64,000 bases of DNA, taken from NCBI RefSeq assembly GCF_000003815.2, contig NC_049994.1:3087464-3151463 (forward strand), read 5' to 3'. Of this stretch, positions 1-11,134 are shown in pieces; position 1 is the first letter of the stretch; each line of letters begins with the position of its first letter. The notes under the pieces were generated by a model. The model saw nothing but the letters and a program-made list of their open reading frames with translations. It was not told the DNA's origin and ran no database searches. The DNA is from Branchiostoma floridae. Its lineage: Eukaryota > Chordata > Leptocardii > Amphioxiformes > Branchiostomatidae. The position numbers were made by a program, and so were the translations under genes.

Positions 1-1550
1 TACCCAAAAATAAAGAATTAAGACAACTGGAAGACTTATCAAACTTTTTATTATTATTAAACTTATAACTTAAGAATATATACAGTTGAGTTCTGTTCAA
101 AACTTTTTATAGCACATGATTGACCAGTCATAGTAACCTTCTGTTATTGCTAAGGCTGACCTCTGACCTCGTGAAAGCATGCACATCAAGTGAGTGACAT
201 CCATCAAGATTTCCGTTGACAGGTCTGTAGCTGTTGGTAGATTTTCTAATGGACAATCTGACGGTGTGTCTTCAGCGCTAGCTGCAACTGTCAATCTTCG
301 AAGCCTATCTTTTGGGAACTTATTTCCGAGGTGCAAATCTTGGCATCTGGATTGACAACTCAAGATGCGATTACGGTTTCATATCATTTTCTAAACCTCA
401 TTTAGATGCCGTCAGCAGAATCTGAACTGGGAAAGAAGCCAAATTGGTAAGTTTTATCACCTATGGCCATGTTGATTTGATTATATGGATTGCGTCCTCT
501 AGGAATCCTAAAACTGATGCGAGCTTGCGAAGAACGTTTAACAGAAAAACTTGCTTCATGTTGAAACAAATCTTAGTGGTCAGAAAGGTTGGACAAGCGA
601 CCAGACACACAGATTATGGTTAAATTAACAATAGATTCCCAATGTTTCATCTTTCACATCATTTTCATTGGCTTTGGAATAGACTTACTACATCTTCTCC
701 GTCTTTTGATACTGCAGCTGTGGCATTTATGTTTTAATCAATTTGTAGCTTAATTTAGAAACAGTGGACAATTGGTATGCTTTTAGATAATAGAATCAAA
801 TCAACATGACCTATATTTACGCCAAAGAAAGATAAACATACAAGTAATAACTTAAAGATAAGCTAGAAAACTTCAAACTTAAATTCTGAAAATCCTGATA
901 CTTTTTATCATCTTGTATCTTATGTTTTTACTTTTTTACCCACTCTCATTGGAGTCTGCAGGGGATGCCATCCATAAAATTTACTCGCTGTAACCTAACC
1001 TTCAATTTTCAGAACTCTACGTTCGCGACGTGCTGTCTTGTGTTTTGATAAGTATCGTCTCCAATTCTCTGGATCTTATCTGTCGTGCCTTTGCCCTTCT
1101 TAGATCCTCTCTCTCCAACCCTTGAGGCTTAGTGCCAGATGGGGTTTGTCATGTTTCTATATAAGAAGACGCAGGGGCTCATTATGGGCTCTCATGGGGG
1201 CTTTGTAGGGATAAAACTCCTAATAATACCCAAAGGGGATCATTACTGATACCCTAAGGTCCTCCATGTCGTGTTTGCGGTGGGTTCTGGTACACACGCT
1301 AAGTCTCAGACGTCAGAGTATAAGAACGTGGTATTGACAATCTCCAGGCGTTACCTAAAATCACCTGCTGTAAGTCACTAGGGAGTATATAAATTACCTA
1401 GGTCATGCAGCTTTCAAGGGACGTGTGAACTTCTAGTTATTTCGAAATTTTTCGAAAACACTTGCGTGTGATTTTTCTTACTTTCTTTCTCCAGTTTGAA
1501 GTTTAGTTTAGTTAGTTGTAAGGTTCCCTGGTTACGAAGCAGCCACATAT
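1..1550. other. No gene recognised, AT-rich flank
   Basis: No coding region is convincing here. The minus strand is open from 363 to 97 (88 residues), but it has no ATG at its upstream end, an in-frame TGA lies just upstream, and I recognise no domain. An AATAAA on the minus strand follows its stop by about 50 bp, so a terminal exon of an off-window gene cannot be excluded. The segment 465-545 recurs near 6584-6660. Confidence 0.4.
465..545 (+). repeat. Dispersed segment also present at 6584-6660
   Basis: The phrases TTGATTTGATTATATGGATT and AAAACTGATGCGAGC recur in the same order at 6584-6660 with few changes. Looser matches continue downstream of both copies (around 690-780 and 7015-7140). 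This suggests an old duplication around the zinc-finger locus or a shared dispersed repeat. Confidence 0.6.
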
Positions 1551-1589
1551 TTTTTGGCCAAAGACCTAGAGGCTCTTGGTTCGGATACC

Positions 1590-2310
1590 CTAACAGGCTC
1601 TGATGTTGGGAAAGGCACTGAACACGGATTTTCTCACTTCGCTCAGGTGAAAATGAGTACCATGCTTCGTCTAGGGAAGTCTAACGGACGTCTTGTTCTC
1701 GCGTTAAGCGACATGAAAGTTGGCCCACCGCCATTCCCCCCACCGTCTTGATGGGGTTAACGTTATTTCTACCAAAGATCGCTGCGTCAAAAGACACGAA
1801 GTTAAAGTTGCATCTTAACTACGGTTTACGTTCTATATATATTACGTTCTAGGCACTTTACACGACTTCCCTCACTTAACTCAGGTGTAAATGAGTATCT
1901 AGCCGCGGCTATAGCTAGTGGCGTTGTGTGACCTTGGTGGGGCTTTGTGGCCGAGACAGACCTTAGGGGCATGTTCGGGCATGAGCGGCACCCGCCATGG
2001 CACGCGGGTCGGGGGTAGGAGGAACCCTTACATCCTTGGTTGGAAGTCCTCTTAGGAGACGGATACTCCAAACAACAAAGCTGCATCTGCTGGAGCCGCC
2101 TCACACGTTGCATACAGTTGCCCCTGTGAAACTCAGTGCTCCAGTAGACGAGAGGGTGGAGAAGGAATTGCACACCCCTCCTTCACCATAAAAAGTCATG
2201 TGCAGGTCATGCAGGCAAACAGGCAAAAAGCCTGTCTGCCTCCTCATCTGTCCGATCGACAGAAGAACCACGTGCACAAAAAAACGTTCTATATGTAGCA
2301 GCATATTCCT
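1590..2310 (+). repeat. SINE-like body segments, two partial copies
   Basis: Two adjacent blocks (about 1608-1700 and 1850-1930) share the body found in the SINE at 32797: AAGGCACT, then a CTCACTTNACTCAGGTG phrase, then AATGAGTA and a TAGCNNCGGCTA phrase. No complete tRNA-like head is seen, so both are partial. I see no coding capacity. Confidence 0.55.
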
Positions 2311-2313
2311 TCT

Positions 2314-2500
2314 CCCTAAGTCAGAAACATCAATATTGATACCAGTTTAGCTACTCACCAAGAGTGAGGACTAACTCACTTGATAAGGGAATCAGGGGTT
2401 ACGAAGGCTGCTCGGGATATCCCCGATTCCATTTAAACCGAAATACCTTTTCATCACACAAGGATGGACATCTATACTCTTTGCGTTAAGTGCACTGGGT
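2314..2500 (-). repeat. Dispersed repeat shared with 6260-6450
   Basis: It begins with TCCCTAAGTCAGAAACATC and carries GGCTGCTCGGGA further on; both recur at 6260-6450. The right part resembles the reverse complement of the SINE body. It ends at a TTAA into which the next element is inserted. Confidence 0.6.
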
Positions 2501-2503
2501 TAA

Positions 2504-3120
2504 CCCTATCCAGACTTGGGGGGGGGGGGGCTAAAAGTGCCTGCGCCGACTTTGACCTCCTATAGCTCCCAAACGGCTTGTGCTAGAACAATCAAACTTA
2601 GTGAGTTTTCTTAAAATATTGTTGGCAACAATTTGAAAAAAATTGGGTGAGTTTATGATTTTTCTGAAAAGCAAATTTTACAAAAATCACTAGTTTTGGT
2701 TTAAACTATGGGATTTTCAGATTTTCAGATTTTCTTGCTAAACTAAACTTCTTTTCTTATATCTTCAATATCCAACACATCTTAGTTAAACATTTATGAT
2801 TAAATATTCATAAATTATGCTAATGAGATGACGTAATTGGTCAAAATCTAAGATGGCCGACAATGTCATGATTTAAAGTATAACAAGCTTATTTTCACTC
2901 AGATTTCATCACTACGTGGTATTTTCTTACAGAAAACATTCATGTGAACGTTTTCAATCCATTTCCATGGGGTTTTAGCGTTATATGTTGAAAAAAATGT
3001 ATCTTGAAAAATTTAAGGTTCATAATCCAAGATGGCGGATAGCTAAACTACAGATGACGTCATTCTATGACAACAGAAGTCTTATAACACTAAAATATTA
3101 GTAAGAAACCTTTATTGGTA
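2504..3120 (+). mobile_element. 5' part of TTAA-flanked DNA transposon (piggyBac-like MITE)
   Basis: It starts with CCCTATCCAGAC directly after a TTAA at 2500-2503 and follows the complete element at 21596-22538 in order: G-run, AAATATTGTTGGCAACAATT, AAAAATCACTA, ATGACGTAAT, AAGATGGC. The right terminal repeat and second TTAA are absent, so this copy is 3'-broken. The end given is where similarity fades by eye. No transposase is present. Confidence 0.65.
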
Positions 3121-3229
3121 ACTTTTTGAGTAAGTATCCTATGAGAAACAAAATATTGCCGACTGTAACATAGCTACATAGGGATGTCGTCATCTGTGCT
3201 TTTTGACCAATTTAGATCTACTATTTTTC

Positions 3230-4250
3230 CCGCGGCACGTGAATCTATGATAGAGGCTACTATTTTATATATGCTGAGTCACATAGAAGAAAAAAGACAC
3301 CATTCTATGGAAAAAAGACAACTTGTCAAAGAGCAATGCCGTGTTTTAATTTATTGACGAAGATGGATTACGAAAATTGTACAAACCTATAGCAGCCTAC
3401 TGCTCACCAGTATAGGCAAATACTACTTAGCAACACCTTGATATACGTATACAGGTAAATATTTGCTACAGCTGATACTAGCCGCTTAGGTATTTTTACA
3501 GTCGGTAAAATATAAAAGGACAATTGGACCTTTAGCAGCTTAGATCTAAGCGGCCAAAACAAAGTTACTGTTATAACTAAGTGTAACATGATTATGAACA
3601 TTTAACAAATCTCTAGCAGACTACAATGTAAACATTTAGAATTGTTTAGCAACACCTTGATGCAGACACAATTAACATGTCTCTATCAGATACTAAACAC
3701 TTAAGTACATTTACAACCGTACGTTTCTCAAATACAAAGTGACAATTAGAACTTGGAAGCGAAGAAAACACGGCTATAACTAAGTGCTATATTACGTTAA
3801 ATGAACGGTGATGGTCTGGCCATTTTTTTTTAAATCGGTCGCTTTTACACACTACTTCTAGTTCTAATCAACGAAATATGGTTCATGCCACAATATACTA
3901 TAATATAATCCAGTGATGGTTACGCGAGTTAGCGTTATTTTGCTACAGCCAAACACTTAAGATATGATTATGATACGATGAAGTCTCGTGAAATTTTTGC
4001 CAACAATATTCTAGTTGGCGCATGCCTCAACCCCCCCCCCCCCCAAACAAAGACAAAAAATAACATTATAACATTTATCGAAGAAACATAGATACCGAAT
4101 TATAACAGAAGCAGAATTTGCATTCACAATAAGCTTTGGTTCTGTAACTACTGAACCATATGACACAATTTTCATTCAGGCTTTGATAGGCTTTCACCAG
4201 CGCGATCTATGAGGCCGAGTGTGTACAAGCCCCTACCTCAACATAATATG
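3230..4250. other. No gene; degenerate duplicated segments
   Basis: Two related blocks (about 3428-3600 and 3646-3790) both open with TAGCAACACCTTGAT and end with TATAACTAAGTG. A looser relative lies at 7660-7810 beyond the zinc-finger gene. A C homopolymer sits at 4030-4043. These may be decayed downstream regions of duplicated zinc-finger genes, but that is inference. Confidence 0.4.
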
Positions 4251-4251
4251 A

Positions 4252-4335
4252 CTACTGTCTCTTACCAGTGTGAGTCCGAATGTGTCTCTTTAGATTTGAC
4301 AGCGTAGTGAACCGCTTGCTGCACTTCATACAAAT
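4252..4335 (-). pseudogene. C2H2 zinc-finger relic (one finger)
   Basis: Read on the minus strand this gives ICMKCSKRFTTLSNLKRHIR, then THTGKRQ and a stop: one complete C2H2 finger with both cysteines, both histidines, the phenylalanine and leucine, and the TG(E)K linker start. No open frame continues upstream, so the rest of the gene is lost. It lies about 0.9 kb past the intact zinc-finger gene in the same orientation, so it is probably the remnant of a tandem duplicate. A lone terminal exon of another gene is less likely. Confidence 0.75.
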
Positions 4336-5175
4336 TTTTTAAACCTTGTGCGATATTTTCTATTACACAGTTCATCTGCTTACATGTTGAAGACTGAAAT
4401 ATGTATGTAACATGTTATCCATTGTCCTCGAAACTGACTAAAATATGTATTGTTTAATCAACTGAAACATGTATGTACTTATTGTACATTGAAGCTGGAA
4501 ATAAACAACAACACAACAAATAAAGGTGTTAAAGAAAAAAAAAAACATGACCGTCGTCTTATTCTCCAAGCGGTCGCGAGATATCAAGAAAGAGTACAAG
4601 AGAAATATCCCGATAAAAACGACAACAAAAACGTCAAAAAAACAGCTGGAGCCTAACTTCTGCTCCGTAGTTAGTACTCACCAAGACACGCTGATGCTCC
4701 AAAGTACTACAGGGTGTTTTCACGGCTTCAGGGTCGGTTTTGCCAAGACTCAGAGCTGCCAAGACGGGTTCATATAGTGGCTGAGTGGGGGGGGGGGGGT
4801 ATAAAAGGTTTGGTAGGTTTCACCTGATTGCTTAACAAAGGAGAGTGCATAGTCAATGTCCCTTGTGATGATTTGCATAACGAGAGATTTAGACAACATG
4901 TTCACGAAAAGGCCAATTCGTGATACAGTCACGTTCGCGTTAGCCAGTCAATATAGTTAGGAAATTTTACCAGTAAACACAAGCAAGAAACGCAAGAAAA
5001 GCGTTGAGTCGTCTTCAAAAGTGAAAATGGTGGGCAAGCTCAATGATATGGTTACTCCATTGGTGAAAGGTCAAAGTGTAATTCCTGGTTGCCCCAGTCG
5101 AACAAAAATATGGCCGGAATGTAGAATGAATTAGAGTCTTGTTGAGGATTATGTTTGCCCTTAACTTTTGTGGTT

Positions 5176-5181
5176 TTTATT
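5176..5181 (-). terminator. Poly(A) signal of the zinc-finger gene
   Basis: TTTATT on the plus strand is AATAAA on the minus strand, about 75 bp past the stop codon of the zinc-finger reading frame. Confidence 0.5.
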
Positions 5182-5253
5182 TTACTGAACTATAGCTAGC
5201 TACATGCTGTTATGTAATTCTTGACTTCACAGAGACTATAATGGCAGTCTACC

Positions 5254-6144
5254 TTAACTAGTATGAGTCCGCGCGTGTTTCTTCAGATGAGCTGACCGAC
5301 GAAAGCATTTGTTACATTTTTCACATATGTACGGTCTCTCACCGGTGTGAGTCCGTATGTGGTCCTTTAGATGAGCTAGCTGACGAAAGCATTTGTCGCA
5401 TGTTTCACATCTGTACGGTTTGTCACTAGTGTGAGTCCGCATGTGTGTCCGCAGATTGACTAGTTGACTGAACTGCTTATTACACTGTTCACAAATGTGC
5501 GGCTTTTCACCTGTGTGTGTTCTCATATGCATCTTCAGATGACTCAGCTGACTGAACTGTTTGCTACACTCGTCGCACTTGTATGGCTTTTCACCAGTAT
5601 GAGACCATATGTGTTTCTTCAGATGTCCCATCTCACCGAACTGCCTGCTGCACGCCTCGCACTTGTAGGGTTTCTCTCCCGTGTGGGTTCGCATGTGTAC
5701 CTTCAGAGGGGATAGCTGTCTGAAACGTTTGAGACAATATTTACAAAGGTACGGTTTCTCACCTGTGTGAGTTCGTACGTGTTCCCGTAGCTGACTCAGT
5801 TGTATGAACTGCCTTCGGCACTTCTCACAAATATAGGGTTTCTCGCCTGTGTGTGTCCGCATGTGTGTCTTTAGATGACTCTTCCGACTGAACCGCCTGT
5901 TGCATTCCTCACATCTGTACGGTTTCTCACCTGTGTGAGTCCGCATGTGTGCCTTTAGATGACCCAGTCGACCAAACTGCTTGCTGCATTTCTCACACCT
6001 GTGCTGCTTCTTCACTTTGCTAGACTTGTTGTCATAGTTTTCACTGTCAACAACCTTGTACTGTTGATCGATATAGGTGGAAGATTCTCCCAACTTGTCC
6101 GACTTTTCATTTGCGTACTGCATGGCTTCAGCTATGCTTCCCAT
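5254..6144 (-). CDS. C2H2 zinc-finger protein, nine fingers
   Basis: Complete 296-residue reading frame for a probable nuclear DNA-binding protein. The first 48 or so residues are acidic/polar with no recognised effector domain. Nine consecutive Cys2-His2 fingers follow (CxxC, 12 residues, HxxxH), joined by TGEKP-type linkers; the linkers before fingers 8 and 9 read TSDKP and TGERP, and the protein ends two residues after the last HTRTH-like end. Residues at helix positions -1,2,3,6 by finger: RGHA, RSHT, QSQE, QSPV, EGHK, QSHM, QVNT, QAHD, RAHK. All zinc ligands are present. The coding exon is preceded by a good splice acceptor, so a 5' UTR exon lies upstream. No KRAB, BTB or SCAN domain is seen. 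Such short-N-terminus, single-coding-exon arrays are common in lancelets; the target and orthology are unknown. Confidence 0.9.
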   Translation of the reverse strand: MGSIAEAMQYANEKSDKLGESSTYIDQQYKVVDSENYDNKSSKVKKQHRCEKCSKQFGRLGHLKAHMRTHTGEKPYRCEECNRRFSRKSHLKTHMRTHTGEKPYICEKCRRQFIQLSQLREHVRTHTGEKPYLCKYCLKRFRQLSPLKVHMRTHTGEKPYKCEACSRQFGEMGHLKKHIWSHTGEKPYKCDECSKQFSQLSHLKMHMRTHTGEKPHICEQCNKQFSQLVNLRTHMRTHTSDKPYRCETCDKCFRQLAHLKDHIRTHTGERPYICEKCNKCFRRSAHLKKHARTHTS

Positions 6145-6157
6145 GAAGAGCTAATAG

Positions 6158-6177
6158 CTGTGTAGAAAAGACAGAGA
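6158..6177 (-). promoter_or_regulatory. 3' splice site before zinc-finger coding exon
   Basis: On the minus strand the sequence reads TCTGTCTTTTCTACACAG, then 13 bases, then the ATG. This is a pyrimidine tract with a CACAG acceptor and places an intron in the 5' UTR. The upstream exon was not found. Confidence 0.6.
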
Positions 6178-6259
6178 CGGCATTTTTTAACGAGTTTGCT
6201 CAGTGCAAGTAAATTGACCACTTTTGGACAGCTAACAACGCTCACTGTAGCAGCTTCTC

Positions 6260-6660
6260 TCCTCCCTAAGTCAGAAACATCGAGCTTCGGCAAGTTCGAC
6301 TAACTTACTCAATAGGCGAAGCAGGGGTTTATAATACAGGGCTGCTCGGGAAATTCCCGAACCCATATAGCCGGAATGGTTTTGATCCAATCACACCGAG
6401 AAGATACCTTACTGTTTTCGATAAGTGTGGTGGGGTCTTTTACGTACTTGGGCCGTGGCTCTCCAAATAAACACGGGACCTGCATTTAACGTCCTATCTG
6501 AAGGATGGCCCCAGCCGAAGCTAGGTATTCATTTTCACCTGTGTAGTGAGTGAACTGTGAAGTCCTTCGTCATTCTAACCTTAGGCCATATTGATTTGAT
6601 TATATAGATGACATCCTCTTTAAACCCCAAAACTGATGCGAGCGTGCGAATAAAAAAAGT
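6260..6660 (-). repeat. Reverse-oriented SINE-like/dispersed repeat
   Basis: It shares TCCCTAAGTCAGAAACATC with 2314. Further on it carries, in reverse complement, the SINE body seen at 32900-33100: GATAAGTGTGGTGGGGTCTT, AACACGGGACCTGCATTTAA, GCCGAAGCTAGGTA. The final 75 bp match 465-545. It lies upstream of the zinc-finger gene. Confidence 0.6.
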
Positions 6661-8560
6661 TTGGCCAAAATTAGATGTTACCTTTATCATGAAATCGAAG
6701 TGATCAAAACCTCTGGGTTATAGACCAAGCACCATGCCGTTACACCACATGACCTTTAATTGGGACACTAAACAGAGACCCTGGATCTTTTGTGATCTCT
6801 GTATGCACCCAGGACCTACTTGTTCACTGTCCCTTAAACTGTGTCCTTTTTTATATATAGTGTTGAGCTGTCCCATGAACGGTGTTACCATGTTGTCTGC
6901 TAACAACGCCCCTATTTCAGTATTTTAAACTGTAGCACTGAACCAACTTTATTTGGTCATACGTGTACATTTGGTTGCTTTAGCCAGTTTTGACAGCTTT
7001 CTCAGCCCACCTTTACCTCGTCTTCTGATATTGTTTGCAACTTACGGCACATACTAACCGCTTTGCGCTGCTTTGTGCGGATGGCAGTACGGTAGATTTT
7101 TTTTTCTATTTAGAAACAATGAACAAATTATCCCATTGAGTGTCGTAAAGGGACTCTTGGATAATCTTGCTGCCGTATTAGCATAAAAAGTCATTAATAC
7201 GATAAGTTAGTAAAAAAAATGCACTTACCGAAATACACTGATGCAGTATATTCACGGTAACACAGATGCTCACGGCTGTAGTGTTTGTATCGACGGAAAC
7301 AGACTACTGTAATTAGGAGGGTGACCGGATAGAACCGGTTCGGTAGGTTTTGCAGAGAGCAAAGGATAGCACCATGTTACATATGATTAGGCCACAGCAA
7401 GTAAATCTTATGCATTACATCCTCTGCGGACTGCAAAAACAATGTGTGGTCGTGGTACTGTCACAGTGTCGCGTTAGCGTCAGCCAGTCAATATATATAA
7501 AGAAATCATAGCAGCACTGAAGCAACATGATAAGATCATAAATAGTAACACTCAAACAAGAAAGACAACAAAATATATTGTGTCATGATTTATTTTTTAA
7601 GAAACTGATGCGTTTACAGCACATGAACCTATAGCTAGCAAAATCTATATTATCACTAATAAGTATCAAGAGCCACTTTAAAAAACTAAAGCCTTGTGCA
7701 TTTACAGTGATTAGTGAAGTATAAAGTGACAATAACGACTTCAGTAATTGATACAGGGAAAGTGCTGAGGCAAAAAGCTTTAGACCTTGCATGACGCCTA
7801 TAACTAGGGCCGTGTACTTAACTACTGGTACCTTTAAAATTGTTTAGGCACAGGTCTGTTTATTTGAAATGCAATAGATATTAAAAAAAAAACTTACAAA
7901 GTCTCTAGCATGTCATTTAAGTGCTGTTACCGAAATAGAAAATTTGTGAAGAATATGCAGAAGCTTGATTGAATTATAGTGCAAATCTTATAGTGCAACT
8001 TAATCAAAACGTTAGTACAATATTTACAGAGATAAATAAAATTAGTGACAGTTAAAACTTCAGTTGATATAAAACAATAACATAAAAAAAATGAATTACA
8101 TAAAACATCTACTTTGTAACAAGGTAACTGCTACACTTCTCGTGAATGCTTTTTACCGGTTTAACGAATAAACAATCTTACCATGTTACTATATCTGTCA
8201 CTACAGGTACTGTCACAGCACGAAAACGAATATTTAAGCCTACTTTCCGAAATACTTAAATGTAGCCTAAAGGTGGGAAAATATTTCCGCAGAGTTTATG
8301 GTATCGTAAAGACCACGGAAACCATGGTTTTACATTTCCGGAACCTTTCCGTAATCGTTAAGGCAAATTAAATACATGTGATATCTTTACATAACCTTTA
8401 AGCATCCTTATATGTGCCGTATAGATGAAACGGGTATTGCTTATGTCCAAAAAACATCTACAGGCTTTGAACCGACAATATGTTCACATACAATCAGTTA
8501 AACTTCGCCTTTTTTTACTTTCGTAGTTCTCGATTAAAAGTGGAAAAAAACATATAGGAG
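6661..8560. other. No gene recognised
   Basis: AT-rich sequence with short open frames only, none with a recognised domain. The segment 7660-7810 loosely repeats the blocks at 3428-3790. Confidence 0.4.
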
Positions 8561-9470
8561 ATAATATCTTTTCATTGCCTTTCCGTTACATTTCATCTCA
8601 TTTTTCATACTCCTATTAGTATAGGTCTATGGAGACGTCCTCCATCTTATGTATAGGTACAAAAAAGATCAGAATGGTAGCGTTTATCTTTATTTTAAGA
8701 AGAGGCATTGCTTTTGCCAAATTAAGAGTATTTTCCGCTCAATATACCACATGCGCCTTTCACTAAAGCACCGGCTTTGAACCATGAATAGTGTTAGCGT
8801 GTTTAGTTTAACTAAGAAAAGAAAATCTCAGGGCCTCCCGTGAAAAACCTACATATAACAGATACAACCTTTCCGACGTCATTCCGTTACATTTGAGCTG
8901 ACTTTACATACAAGGGGGGAGGTTTAAGCAAACCTCCCCCCCTTTATGTATAGGTGGAAAAAAGATGTCGGAAAGGTAGCGTTTATCAAAATTCTAAGAA
9001 GAGGCATTGGTTTTCCCAAATGACGAGTATTTTCTGCTCAATATATACCACATGCGCCTTTCACTAAAATAGTTGCTTCAAATGAGCGCACCTGATGTGT
9101 TATTTTAGCGTGTTCAGTTTCACTAAGAAAAGAAAATCTCCTCCCGTGAGAAACCTACATATAACAGATACAATCTTTCCGACGTCATTCCGTTACATTT
9201 GAGCTGACTTTACATACAAGGGGGGAGGTTTAAGCAAACCTGCTCCCTTTTATGTATAGGTGAAAAAAAGATGTCGGAAAGATAGCGTTTATCATAATTC
9301 TAAGAAGAGGCATTGACTTTCCCAAATGACGAGTATTTTCTGCTCAATATATACCACATGCACATTCACTAAAATAGTGGCTTCAAATGAGCGCTCCTGA
9401 TGTGTTATTTTAGCGTGTTCAGTTTCACTAAGAAAAGAAAATCTCCTCCCGTGTGAAACCTAATTTCCCA
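8560..9470 (+). repeat. Tandem duplication, about 305 bp unit, with G/C hairpin
   Basis: Roughly three units. Landmarks recur near 8790, 9110 and 9410 (TTAGCGTGTT then AGTTT, ACTAAGAAAAGAAAATCTC). Two units contain a near-perfect hairpin at 8912-8944: AAGGGGGGAGGTTT, a four-base loop, then its complement. The first unit is divergent and the last is partial. No coding potential. Confidence 0.7.
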
Positions 9471-10144
9471 AGGGCACAAAATCGGTGGTATGACAAAATT
9501 CGAACCCAGAATCTTTATGTTCTTGGCCTAACCCCTTCCCGTTATATCACACGACCCCACAAATCCAAGTCTTTCTTATAGAACTAAGTCTAGTAATGGG
9601 CATCTTTAAATCTTGTTTTGCAGAACCCATGAAAGTACCGGTAACTTGCTGACTTATGGAGCACTTTCTGTTGACCTTTTCTCAATTGATCTCTTCTGTC
9701 TCCACATTTTAGCTTAAAAGGAAATGCAGCGACGTAAAAGCCTGTAGCATTTACTGAAATACATGTGGAAAAGTCACACGAGTCAATCTTGGAACAGCGA
9801 TCTATTGACTTGTCGAGTGGTTTCCAACTATATGGCCTCCTTCGTCCAATATTGACCATGGTAGAATCCTAATTGATATCAACCCTACAGCGTCGACTGT
9901 GGCTAAACAGTTCTATACGAAAATGACAGTCTCTGCCACATAGAGCACATATGTAAGCTGAATCAAGTATGTTGCAGAGGTCTTTTCGAAGGATCCGCTT
10001 TTCGTCTGTCATGCGCATCAGTCTGGTTTCTCCTGATTTTAGCTGCCTGAACGGTGTGCATCTCCGGAGCCCCAGCTGGATTTGCCATTTGCAAGGTCCT
10101 TCCAGTGCTCTGTCTCAATACCAAGATCTCAGTGTGCACAGCAT

Positions 10145-10252
10145 TTTTATGTACTCAGAGGGACCTCTGAGTGTTTCAGAGGGACCTCTGAGTGTTTCAG
10201 AGGGACCTCTGAGTGTTTCAGAGGGACCTCTGAGTGTTTCAGAGGGACCTGA
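10145..10252 (+). repeat. 21-bp tandem repeat, about five copies
   Basis: Nearly identical units of CAGAGGGACCTCTGAGTGTTT. Each contains the inverted repeat CAGAGG/CCTCTG. The array runs into a short AG run at 10251-10266. Confidence 0.9.
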
Positions 10253-10549
10253 GAGAGAGAGAGAGAGAACTGGTTTATTTATTTAAACTCACAATGTCAT
10301 GTACAAGATTATAGTCCGAGGACTAAATTGCCTCGTACATTGTACAGGAGAGGCTGGCGCTTAGGACTAAAACAATGGAATGTCCTGCCTAAGTGGATTA
10401 ACATACTTATCACAATTTCCACTAAACTTTACAATTTAAAATTGTGGGTCTACACACCATCAAGTAAATATATACACCTCTGAGTGTTCTCCTAAGTATA
10501 TAAAACTGAGGACCTCTAAGTGTTCTGTTAAGTATATGAAACCTGCACA

Positions 10550-10940
10550 AGACTAAAGAAAGAGAAAGAAAGTAAGGAATTAGAGGTAAATACTAATTAA
10601 AGAAAGATAGAAAGAAGGAGATGAGAAATGAACGAAATAAAAGAAAAAAGACGGAGGAAGATGGAGGAAAATCAGTGATAATGGAAAAAAAGAAGGAAGA
10701 AAGGAAAGGCAAAAAAAGTTAGCAAAACAGATTGAAGGAAGGGAGTAATGAGAGGTAGGAAGAGAGAAAGATGGAAGGAAGGATGGAAAGAATGAATGAA
10801 TGAATGAATTGGGAATGAAAGGCAGAAAACTGGTTAAGAAACAGATAAGCAAGAAATTCTAATGAGGGAGGGTGAAGGGAGGTAAAAAAAAGATAGAGGG
10901 ATAGAGGGAATCAGGAAAGAAAAAAAAAACAGATTGAAGA
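10550..10940 (+). repeat. Long purine-rich tract
   Basis: About 390 bp in which the plus strand is overwhelmingly A and G (AGAAAG, GGAAGG, GAATGAATGA words). The serine/proline/phenylalanine-rich open frame on the minus strand is an artefact of composition. Such tracts can form triplex (H-DNA) structures; that is general knowledge, not shown here. Confidence 0.8.
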
Positions 10941-11134
10941 GTGGTATTATCTGCTACATGCTCTTCTCACTCCTCCATGTTCCTTTTACGAACCTCGTGC
11001 TAAATCCTAGATAATGCCGCTACAACGGCTTTTACGGCTCAGGACTTAGAACTCATCACGACAACCATCCCGAAATAGCTTTCCTCATGATGCGAACGTG
11101 ATGTTCTAGCAAGTTCGTAAAGGCAGACGAGAGA

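Noticed and set aside
97-363. 88-codon minus-strand open frame
   Set aside because: It begins at TTG, not ATG, with an in-frame TGA just upstream, and has no recognised domain. Only weak acceptor candidates exist for reading it as a terminal exon.
10580-10852. Serine/phenylalanine/proline-rich minus-strand frame
   Set aside because: It is a translation of the pyrimidine strand of the purine tract; low complexity throughout.
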